Below are positions 36,430 to 46,800 of a DNA stretch of 64,000 bases, in pieces. The DNA lies in NCBI GenBank assembly GCA_030267565.1, contig BRXU01000002.1:1178001-1242000 (forward strand), written 5' to 3'. The translations under genes and the position numbers were made by a program. This stretch comes from Pleodorina starrii (Eukaryota; Chlorophyta; Chlorophyceae; Chlamydomonadales; Volvocaceae). Below the pieces are notes generated by a model. That model had not been told where the DNA came from. It did no database searches and worked only from the letters and a program-made list of their open reading frames with translations. Numbering within the stretch: position 1 is the stretch's first letter; the number at the start of each line of letters is the position of its first letter.

Positions 36430-36803
36430 TATCAAGGGCTTGAGGCTCGCTAAAGAAAGTCTCGGAAGTAAACCTTCAGTGATTGCGGGCTTGAGGCCGG
36501 CTCTAACGACCAGCCAGACAGGCACTAACAACGAGCAATGGGCGATGGCAATCCACAACTCAACGTCAGAGCACGCAAATCTGTAAAACAGGAGCGTGAC
36601 TCTATTTTGCACCGTACATGGTGTACGGCGCGAATTGCAAATAGTGCAGTAGGCATCACTGTCTTGGAGTGTTGACCGCAGCAACGGTTTTGGGTAGACT
36701 CCCTACAGCAAGTAGCACAACGTCTATCGCAGAGGGATTGGGCACTTCGGTAGAGATCTAACGATTCCATTGGGCGCGCACTCGCGCCCGTAGGTCTGCG
36801 ACC
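36430..36803. promoter_or_regulatory. Divergent promoter region COX6B / PSMA1
   Basis: Only 374 bp separate the two start codons, which point away from each other, so both promoters and 5' UTRs must lie here or overlap the genes. I see no convincing TATA box or repeated motif. Confidence 0.6.
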
Positions 36804-39455
36804 ATGTTTAGGAACCAGGTGTGCATGACCATGATCATACGCAGCGATCTGGCGTATCGCGGTCCTGTCGGGTGGAGGTGGCCTCACGCGATGCTCTCCC
36901 GCTCTCTCCTGCGGCACCGCAGTATGATACCGACGTCACAACGTGGAGCCCGCAGGGGCGTCTCTTTCAAGTGGAGTACGCTATGGAAGCAGTAAAGCAG
37001 GGCAGCTGCGCGGTGGGCCTGAAGGTAAGGCAGCCCAACCGTCGGCGCCTGGAGGGAACACTGTGGGCAAGCAAACTCCCCAGTCGCGGAACAACCGCCT
37101 GGAGCCTGATCCGCCCGGGACTCGATGCGAGCCACTGCCACAACGCTTATATGTCATAAAGCGTGTTAAATGGGACCACCAATACGCGAGAAAGGCGTTG
37201 GGAAGGCGCACGCGGCCATGCGGGACCTGCCACCCCTCCTCCCCCCTTGGATACGAATGGGCGGTGAGGGAGGCGAGCACCGCGCCTCACAGTGTCAAGC
37301 CGTGATGGCGACCTGCGGCCCTCCATCCGCTCGGCTGTCCATCCACCGCCACCATTCACCACCCCGCCTCCTGAACGCTGAACCACATCGCACGAGGCGG
37401 CGAAAGCCGCCGGCGCGGCCACCCGCGCGGCCTGGCAACAAAGTCCCTGGCCAGATTGCTGCAGCCAACATGGGGGGGAGTTACAAGCGGCGGACTGCGG
37501 CGTCCGCCGCCATGACAGTGCATAAGAGGCACTTCTCCCACCACCAACCCCGCCCCAAGCTTTCCCTCCCCTCCGCGCTTTGTCCACCCGCCCCTAGCGC
37601 TGTTTGTCCTTATTACCCTGTGCTTCCATTCACGCGTACCCCCGAGTCCCCCCCATGACTTTCTAGCAGGTTGCGGGTTGCTGCAACCAGTACGCCGATG
37701 ATGTGCCTGGCATTGCACTGCACTGCACTCTCAAGCCCCTTTCACCTCCCCCTCCCTCTCCCCCACCACCTCCCCGACCACCACCTCCCCCCTCCCTCCA
37801 CCACCTCCCCCTCCCCCCTCCCTACCCCTCAGAGCGACACGCATGTGGTGTTGGCCACTCTGAAGCGCTCCCAGTCGGAGCTGTCCTCCTTCCAGCGCAA
37901 GGTCTTCAAGATCGACGACCACATGGGCATCGCAATCGCGGGCCTCACGGGAGACGGCCGCTCGCTGTGCAAGTACATGCGCAACGAGTGCATCAACCAC
38001 CGGTGCGGGGGGGGCACGAATGGGGACGGGGGGGGTTGCGCAAACGCGGGCGGGCGCGAATGGGGGCGGGCGCGGCTTCCGGGTATTGAAGGGTTGAAAT
38101 CGTATGTGTTTGGGGGGCGGGCGCGCACGGCATGCGCGCGGTGCGTTCATGGCATGCTCTGCCCTCCCCCGTCTCCCGCCTCCCCTCGGTACATGCAAAA
38201 CGCGGCCCCAGCTCAGTCCACAGCCCACAATCCATAGTCGACCCACAGTCCATAGCCCGCGGGGCCGCTAGGCCGCATTGCAGACGCGGGGGATGTCGTG
38301 CACCTGGATGCGCCAGGATGCAGAAGCGCTGCCTCCACCGCTCACCACCTGTTGCGCTCCGGCGCTGCCGCGCGGCGGCCCGTGTCGCGCAGGTACGTGT
38401 ACGAGAGCTCGATGCCGGTGGGTCGACTGGTGCGGCAGATCGCCGACAAGTCGCAGGTGTGCACTCAGCGGTCTTGGAAGCGGCCCTACGGTGTGGGGCT
38501 GCTGGTGGCGGGGCTTGACTCTCAGGGGCCGCACCTGTTCTCCACCTGCCCCTCGGGCAACTACTACGAGTACAAGGCGATGGCCATCGGGGCCAGGTCG
38601 CAGGTGGGCGGGTGGGGGCGGTGGGTGGGGGCGGAGGCGGGTGGGGGCGAGTGGGGCGGGTGGGGGCGGGTGGGGTTGGTGGGTGGGGTTGATTGCTAGG
38701 TTTGCGGGCGGGTCGGTGCGTGGCGGGGCGGGTGGGTCGTTGTGTTGGGTGGATAGGATGTACGGCTCCGAATGGATTTCAGGACTTTGATGCTGTTGTG
38801 GGTTGTCTGAGAATGTAGGGATGTCGGAAAGAAGGGCAGAGGAGCGAAGAGGCCCCTGTTCGCCTGTCTGTCTATCTGGTTGGCTCGCTGCCCCCCCCCC
38901 CTCTCCTCTCCCCCCGCTCCTGTCCCGCCCCTGTCCTGCGCCTCCCGCCCTGCCCCCTCCTCCCCTGCCACCAATACTACTTTGCGCATTTCATCACGCA
39001 AAGCGCGCCCCCTCTCCTCTTCTCTCCTCACCCTCCCCTCCCTCCCCTCGCTCCCTCAGGCCGCCAAGACGTACCTCGAGAAGCACTTTGAGGCCTTCCC
39101 TGGAGCCAGCCTGGACGAGCTGGTACGACACGGCCTCCGCGCCCTGCAGTCCAGTCTCAGCGAGGGCGAGCTGACGGACGCGAATTGCTCCGTTGCGGTG
39201 GTGGGCAAGGACCTGGCCTTTACGCTGCTGGAGGACGCTGCCGTACAGCCGTACATTGCCGCGCTCAAGGAGGACGAGCCCATGCAGGCGGAGGGCGCCG
39301 CCGCGCCGGAGGCGGCAGCGGCGGCGGCGCCGGTGGTTGTTCCGGGCGCCATTGAGGTCGAGCCGACGGCGGCGGGGGGGCCGGACGGCGGCGAGGCGGC
39401 TGCGGAGCGGGCCCTACGGGAGGGCGAGGGGCCGGCCCCGATGGAGGCAGACTAG
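36804..39455 (+). CDS. PSMA1: 20S proteasome subunit alpha-6 (PSMA1)
   Basis: Five exons, in phase, 297 aa: 36804-36818, 36923-37024, 37833-38002, 38393-38603, 39060-39455 (TAG). It begins MFRNQ, then [20 protein letters not shown], the diagnostic N-terminal alpha-subunit signature that gates the 20S core. Further matches are [35 protein letters not shown] and [15 protein letters not shown]. Alpha subunits are non-catalytic and form the outer rings in cytosol and nucleus. The C-terminal 50 residues or so are Ala/Glu/Pro-rich, longer than in animals (human is 263 aa). Exon 1 codes only five residues. Intron 2 (37025-37832) is the longest and holds no recognisable gene. Confidence 0.97.
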
Positions 39456-40023
39456 AGTAGCCGAGAGGGGTGATGAACGGTGGATGAATAGGACCCTGCG
39501 GTCCGCAGGGCCCTCGGGGCGCAGCGGTGGGAGGTGGAATTGTTGAGGGATGTGCAGTGTAGGAGGCCGTCGTGTGGCAGTGTCGTCGCAAAGGCCCTAA
39601 GGGCCCTTTGGGCGGAGTTGGGGCCGCTGCCGTTGGGTTGCTTGGCCTGGGTTGGCCGGCGTTTGTCTGGCCCCCAACCCACGTCGCCCAGTGACGGGGC
39701 GAGAGACGGAGTGGGGCCGAGACGAGCCACAAAACGGCGGGCCCGGGCGGGCCCGGAAATGGCGCGCTGGAGATTTCATCATGCAAAGTATTGCCATGCG
39801 CGCGTGCGGCGCACCCCGCGGCGCCCGCGAACGTGTGTGCGCGTGTACGTCCGCATGTGCTTGCTGACAGCGGAATGGCACCCGGCGGGCTGTGTGTGTC
39901 CGGGTCAGGCCAGGTTCCAAGTTTCAGGGTTCAGGGAGGACTGCGGGATGGCGAACGTTAAGTTTTACCTCGGCCTTGTGTTGCCGGGTAAGGGGCACCC
40001 GCCGGACTGGCATGCGGTCCATC

Positions 40024-40028
40024 TGTAA
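40024..40028 (+). terminator. TGTAA poly(A) signal, PSMA1
   Basis: TGTAA lies 569 bp after the PSMA1 stop at 39455. Confidence 0.6.
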
Positions 40029-40171
40029 GGCCGTAGCGGAGGATAGGTGTGTGTGTGTGTGTGGACGTGCGCGCCCCCAGCCGCGCCGCGGGTGTCGTGT
40101 ACCCCATGCATGTGGAAAACGCGAATGATCCATTCGGCTCGGCTGTGCATGTGGAAGGAGGTGGGTCGTGG

Positions 40172-40176
40172 TTACA
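40172..40176 (-). terminator. TGTAA poly(A) signal, NOP4-like gene
   Basis: TTACA on the plus strand, about 700 bp past the NOP4 stop codon at 40876-40878. Confidence 0.5.
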
Positions 40177-40875
40177 GCATTGGTTTGCTCGGCTGTCGTC
40201 CCGAGCAGACCAGCAAGCCGCCGTACTGCTGCTGGTACCGTATTCGGTGCATAGGTGCCTGCATGTTTCGTAGCTGCAAGCCTTGCTTTGCCTTCTACAT
40301 CTATACACTTTTGGGGTAAGCCGGAAAAGCTCCTGCACACTGTAGCTACCAAGCCACATTCACTCTTGATATACGGTATTTTCTTCCAAAACGTGCCGGG
40401 CCAGCACATTGGTCGGGATGCAACCCCTACCCGCGCGACAGAGGACGCGTCCCCTTAGTACCGTTGTCCAACCCACTCCCAACGTCAACACAATCCCAGC
40501 CATCAGGTTGAATCCGACACGACACACTGCCACGAGCCCATTCCTCGGCCCCTCTTGCCTCTTTCGGCGAGCCCCACCCTCCTCCGCCAGCCTGCGGCAG
40601 CGGCATCCCTAGCCGCCCCACAACCCTCACAGCACCTTTTGCGTGTGTGAGGCCGCCACATACGCGCACGGCTTCCACGACCTACAAGTTAGGACTCCCG
40701 GCTACTGTAAACAAGCAAGCAACCTCCTCGCGCCTGCGGTCTCCACACCCGCCTCCAACTGACAGCACCACACTACATCGGCCGTCGCTGCCCCCTCCGC
40801 TTTGACTCCGCGCTCCCCCGCACCCTGGTATCACCCATATTAAGGGGCCAGCCATGTCAGGTCAGGTCAGAGGTA

Positions 40876-43800
40876 TCAGCCGTCGAACCAGCGACGCAGG
40901 CCTCCCTGCACCGCACCCGCCACCAGCGCCGCCACTCCCGACCCCCCGCCACCACCCCCGGCGCCCTTGCCGCCCTTGGCACCCGCCGCCGCCGCCCCGC
41001 CCTTGGCGCCGGCCGCCGCCCCGCCCTTGGCGCCGGCTTTCCCGCCCTTGGCGCCGGCTCTCCCGCCCTTGGCGTTCGAATTTGAATTTGAATTCTTGTT
41101 GGGCCGGTCTCCCGCCAATTTCGCGCGGTACTGCTCCACCAGTCGGTCCAATCGGTCGCCCCCCTCGCCCTCCTCCACCAGCCTGTCTGGCCGCCGCCGC
41201 TTGGCTGGGGCCGCCCCGCCGCCTGCGCAGGGGTAGCAAAAGACGTCACGTTCCGTCGCGCAACGCGACAACGCAAATACGCGAAAACGCGACAACGCAA
41301 AAAAGCAGCAGCAGTTGGTTTGTCACGGCAGGTATGGCACGGCCACGGCGGGGACGCAGCGTCCCGGCCGCGGTGCACCAACAAGGCTACCGCCGGTCGG
41401 TCAAGTACCGGTACCGTAGTCGGCAGGCAGGCAATCAGGCAGATACAGGCAGGGGCAAAAGCGGCGGCGGCATAAGAGGGAAACCATCCGCGGGCCAATC
41501 CGCCATGACGGCACGAAGCCTCGAAAATAGTCGCGCGGACAGCCGGCCAGCACCCGCACTGACCGACCAGATACACTGTCGTACCTCGCGCCGATGCCGT
41601 CGCCGCCAGCCCCTGGTTCGCGATCCGGTCCATCTCGTCCTCCTCCGCCCTCCGCTTCCGCTGCTGCTGAGGCGGCTGCTGCGGCTTCTGTGTCGGCTGC
41701 GGCTGCTTCTGCCGCTGCGGTTGCGATTTCGCCGGGGCCGCATTTTTCCTAGCGCCTTGCGCGCCCTTGGCCGCCGCGGCGTTTCCTGCCTTCCCGTCGC
41801 CGGCGCCCTTCGCACGGGAACATCGGTGGGGGTGGGGGATGGGGGGTTCAGGGAGTGATATGCTCCTTTATATACCGGTAAGAATGAGTCACTGCGGACG
41901 TTGTTGGGGTGGGATGTGTGTGCGGGAGGGGCGGTGACACGGCCACCACGCGCTATCGCCACAACCAACGTGGGAGCAAGACCCGATGAGCTCGTGAGGA
42001 GGAGGGGGTTGGTTAGAAAGGGAGGACAGGGTTAGCAGGTGTTTCTGTTTCCAGCGTTTCCACATCGTTGCCAAAAGAGACTGTGCACCGTGTCCCTGAC
42101 GAGTGCGCCGTAGCTTCTGCACACCGCACCCACAGCGCCCCCAGCTGCCAGCTGTCGTTCCCAGGTACCGGCCCTCTCAGGGGGAGTCACCGGGCAGCTC
42201 CGCGCCCAAGGGCCCTCCTCCTCCTCCATGCCCCCGCGTGTGTGGGGTGTGTGTGTGTGGTGTGTGGGGTGGGTGGGTTGAGCCTCCGGGACGCACACCA
42301 AACCCCGGGGTGCATCCTGACAGATTTAAGACGTCGTTTCGAGGCCTTCACCGCCCGCGCCAAGCACTCGCCTGCTGCCGCTGCTGCTTCTCCGCCTCCA
42401 CCGCCTCCACCAACGCCTTGACGCCGCCCTCCTGGAGTACGGGCCGTACAACAGTACGGAAATGGCAGCAAACGTTCTTATCTGCCTCGTCTCTCGGGGG
42501 CATGGTGGGTTAGGTTACCAAGCGAAGAAGCCCCACAGCCCCCCACCACACACACGCGCCGAATGAACCACTTGTCTCACACACAGGATCGCGCAGGCGG
42601 AGGAAGATAAGTTGGGTTTGCAGGTGCTGGAAGGGCGCGGCCCCCGGCGGCGCCACATGCGCCTTGGCATCCTGGTTTCGTGGACTGGCGCGGACTGACG
42701 AAGAAGGGGAAGAAGGAGGGGGCGGAGGCGTCACCTCCCCAAAACCCCCACGCGGTCCAGCAGTACGACACCACGTCATGCCGTACAATTCTGTGTTGTT
42801 ATATACGGTATTTCCAGCATCGCCTCGCGCTCTCGTCCTCCGTACCTTGAGAAGCACCTTCTTGCGCTCCACCCGCTCCTTCTGCCGCTGCCGCTTCCGC
42901 TGCCGCTTCGACATCGCCGCACCCTCGCCGCCACCGTCGGCGTCCTCCTCGCCGTCACCCCCGGCCGCCTCCGCCCGCCGCTTCTGCTGCCCGCCCTCCT
43001 TCTTCCCCTTCGGCGCCGATTTCCCCGCCTCCACCTCCGTCTCCGTCGCCCCGTCGTTGGCCTCCGCTCCCCTCTTGCTGCGCATCCGCTCCTTGCGCCC
43101 CTTCCGGCCGCCGTTGCCGTTCGCCGCCGCCGTCGCCGCCGCGCCGTCAGCCTCCTCCTGCTCCGCCTTGCCGCCCGCTGGCTGCTGCTGCTGGCGGGCT
43201 TTGGCCTTCTCCCTGAAGTTCTCAATCTTTTTAAGGACCTGCAGGCGAGATATTGCATTTCGCATATCGGTATATATGCGGATTCGCGACAAAATTGACG
43301 GTTGTCAGTTCAACGATCAATGTACTACCTACAACGGTGACCTAACCGAACAAACGAAACGAAACCCTCCCAACGGTACACCAACGAACTAACGGTAACT
43401 GTCGTGTCGTACCTTGACGTTGTCGATGGCGAATTCCACAATGGGCCGCCGCTCCCGGCCCCAGGGGGTGCCCGGATTGTTGTTCAGCTGCCGCAGAGCG
43501 ACCAGTGCGTGATCGTGGCTCTCAAACTCCACAAAGCCCAGGCCCTTCGGAAGGGAGGCGCGGGGTGGGGGGTGTTAGGAAGGAGAGAGGGAGAGGAGCG
43601 GAGCGTAGGATTGGGGGACAGAGGGACATGGGGGATAACAGGACAGGGGGAGAGCGGATGAGGAGCCAAGGAGGGGAGGGGAAGGGCAAAGCGCACAAGG
43701 CCAAGAGGTCGAGAGAGGCCGCGAGAGGCTGAGAGGGGTCTGGAAGTGGGCTTCAGGCGGGTTCACAGCGCGAGCCGCACACGCGAGCCGCACTCACTCA

Positions 43801-46800
43801 CCTTGGACTTGCGCGCGCCCGACGCGTCGTACTTGTCCTGCTCCCGGAGGATCTTGGCCTGTTTAGGCAACAGAAACACAGCCAAGGTCGCGTGTGTCAG
43901 GGGGGGTTTATCCACGTATAGACCGGGGCCCGTGAAGCCGGAGCCCAGGTGGTGGTGGGTGATGGTGGTGGTGATGGTGGTGGTGATGGTGGTGGTGGTG
44001 GTGGTGGTGGTGGTGGTGGTGGTGGGGCGGGGGGCCGACCCGCGGGTCGGTGCGCTGACCGTCAAGTCTGTCAGGGTCAGTCATTCCATCGGTGGGTGGG
44101 TGGGTGGGTGGGTCAAGTCGGTCCCCGTCGATTCCCTCCCTGCCCCCTTGTCCCACCCCACCCTCTGCCGCCGCCGCCGCCAACCCCCTTACCACCCGCC
44201 ACCCCCAGCCCCCACACACATACAGTACGACATACGGTACCTGTACGACACGCGGCTCCTCCTTGGTCGCCCGCTCCTTGACCGCCGCCACAAACAGCCG
44301 CCTCAGCTGCGCCTCGCTCCACCCCGGCGGGATGTTGCGCACCGACAGGCGGGTGCGGCTGACCACAAAGTTGGGCGAACGCAGTTTGACGTTCTTCTCC
44401 TCGGCAGCCCGCTTGCGCCTGGCCCTATCGGTCGGTTCGGGTCGCGTTGCGAGTCGCGAGTCGACAGTCGACGTCCAAGTGTGTGTGGCGTGGCGGGCGG
44501 CGGGGGGTTGTGGCGGGGAGGGCGACGGTTAGGTCCTGTTTGGAGAGGTGGGCGGGTATGTAGAATGTCGTACTCATGGGCGAGACCTTGCCCTGCCAAA
44601 AGGATTCAGCTCATGTCCCTCCACGTCTGCCCTACACCTCCGCCTCCACGTCTGCCCCCACCGTCCTGCCCCCCCCCGGTCCGCCCCGCACCCACTGGTC
44701 ATGTGCCGACATTCCGTTCCAGGCGGGCGAGCCCTCCGTGATGTGTCCCTCCTTGGCCAGGTACATGTTGCGGCGGTCCCTGGAGGAGGACTTGGAGGCC
44801 AGCCGCTGGGTCTGGGGGTGGGGGGCCGCAGGGAGGGAGGCGGAGGAGGAGGTGGAGGCGGTGGAAGCTAGTGCCGGACACGGGCGGAGGAGGAGGTGGA
44901 GGCGGTGGAAGCTAGTGCCGGACACGGGCGGAGGAGGAGGCGGAGGCGGTGGAAGCTAGTGCCGGACACGGGCGGAGGAGGAGGCGGAGGCGGTGGAAGC
45001 TAGTGCCGGACACGGGCGGAGGAGGAGGCGGAGGCGGTGGAAGCTAGTGCCGGACACGGGCGGAGGAGGAGGCGGAGGCGGTGGAAGCTAGTGCCGGACA
45101 CGGGCGGAGGAGGAGGCGGAGGCGGTGGAAGCTAGTGCCGGACACGGGCGGAGGAGGAGGTGGAGGCGGTGGAAGCTAGTGCCGGACACGGGCGGAGGAG
45201 GAGGTGGAGGCGGTGGAAGCTAGTGCCGGACACGGGCGGAGGAGGAGGCGGAGGCGGTGGAAGCTAGTGCCGGACACGGGCGGAGGAGGAGGCGGAGGCG
45301 GTGGAAGCTAGTGCCGGACACGGGCGGAGGAGGAGGCGGAGGCGGTGGAAGCTAGTGCCGGACACGGGCGGAGGAGGAGGCAGAGGCGGTGGAAGCTAGT
45401 GCCGGACACGGGCGGAGGAGGAGGCGGAGGCGGTGGAAGCTAGTGCCGGACACGGGCGGAGGAGGAGGCGGAGGCGGTGGAAGCTAGTGCCGGACACGGG
45501 CGGAGGAGGAGGTGGAGGCGGTGGAAGCTAGTGCCGGACACGGGCGGAGGAGGAGGTGGAGGCGGTGGAAGCTAGTGCCGGACACGGGCGGAGGAGGAGG
45601 CGGAGGCGGTGGAAGCTAGTGCCGGACACGGGCGGAGGAGGAGGTGGAGGCGGTGGAAGCTAGTGCCGGACACGGGCGGAGGAGGAGGTGGAGGCGGTGG
45701 AAGCTAGTGCCGGACACGGGCGGAGGAGGAGGTGGAGGCGGTGGAAGCTAGTGCCGGACACGGGCGGAGGAGGAGGCGGAGGCGGTGGAAGCTAGTGCCG
45801 GACACGGGCGGAGGAGGAGGCGGAGGCGGTGGAAGCTAGTGCCGGACACGGGCGGAGGAGGAGGCGGAGGCGGTGGAAGCTAGTGCCGGACACGGGCGGA
45901 GGAGGAGGTGGAGGCGGTGGAAGCTAGTGCCGGACACGGGCGGAGGAGGAGGCGGAGGCGGTGGAAGCTAGTGCCGGACACGGGCGGAGGAGGAGGCGGA
46001 GGCGGTGGAAGCTAGTGCCGGACACGGGCGGAGGAGGAGGCGGAGGCGGTGGAAGCTAGTGCCGGACACGGGCGGAGGAGGAGGCGGAGGCGGTGGAAGC
46101 TAGTGCCGGACACGGGCGGAGGAGGAGGTGGAGGCGGTGGAAGCTAGTGCCGGACACGGGCGGAGGAGGAGGTGGAGGCGGTGGAAGCTAGTGCCGGACA
46201 CGGGCGGAGGAGGAGGCGGAGGCGGTGGAAGCTAGTGCCGGACACGGGCGGAGGAGGAGGTGGAGGCGGTGGAAGCTAGTGCCGGACACGGGCGGAGGAG
46301 GAGGTGGAGGCGGTGGAAGCTAGTGCCGGACACGGGCGGAGGAGGAGGCGGAGGCGGTGGAAGCTAGTGCCGGACACGGGCGGAGGAGGAGGCGGAGGCG
46401 GTGGAAGCTAGTGCCGGACACGGGCGGAGGAGGAGGCGGAGGCGGTGGAAGCTAGTGCCGGACACGGGCGGAGGAGGAGGCGGAGGCGGTGGAAGCTAGT
46501 GCCGGACACGGGCGGAGGAGGAGGTGGAGGCGGTGGAAGCTAGTGCCGGACACGGGCGGAGGAGGAGGTGGAGGCGGTGGAAGCTAGTGCCGGACACGGG
46601 CGGAGGAGGAGGCGGAGGCGGTGGAAGCTAGTGCCGGACACGGGCGGAGGAGGAGGCGGAGGCGGTGGAAGCTAGTGCCGGACACGGGCGGAGGAGGAGG
46701 CGGAGGCGGTGGAAGCTAGTGCCGGACACGGGCGGAGGAGGAGGTGGAGGCGGTGGAAGCTAGTGCCGGACACGGGCGGAGGAGGAGGCGGAGGAGGTGG

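Larger units (their letters stand above)
39456..40875. other. Convergent 3' region PSMA1 / NOP4
   Basis: No gene is recognised. The probable poly(A) signals of the two convergent genes lie about 145 bp apart (40024 plus, 40172 minus). If both are used, the transcripts do not overlap as primary signals but would overlap by read-through in each other's 3' UTR. Confidence 0.6.

Noticed and set aside
42360..42430. Extra NOP4 exon coding about 20 residues (EGGVKALVEAVEAEKQQRQQ)
   Set aside because: It keeps phase 0 and has an acceptor, but it needs a GC donor and has no family support. Exons 18 and 19 join in frame without it, so I left it out of the model.
44838..46800. Could the 44-bp array be a CRISPR?
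   Set aside because: Units are head-to-tail with no unique spacers, in an intron of a nuclear gene. It is a minisatellite.
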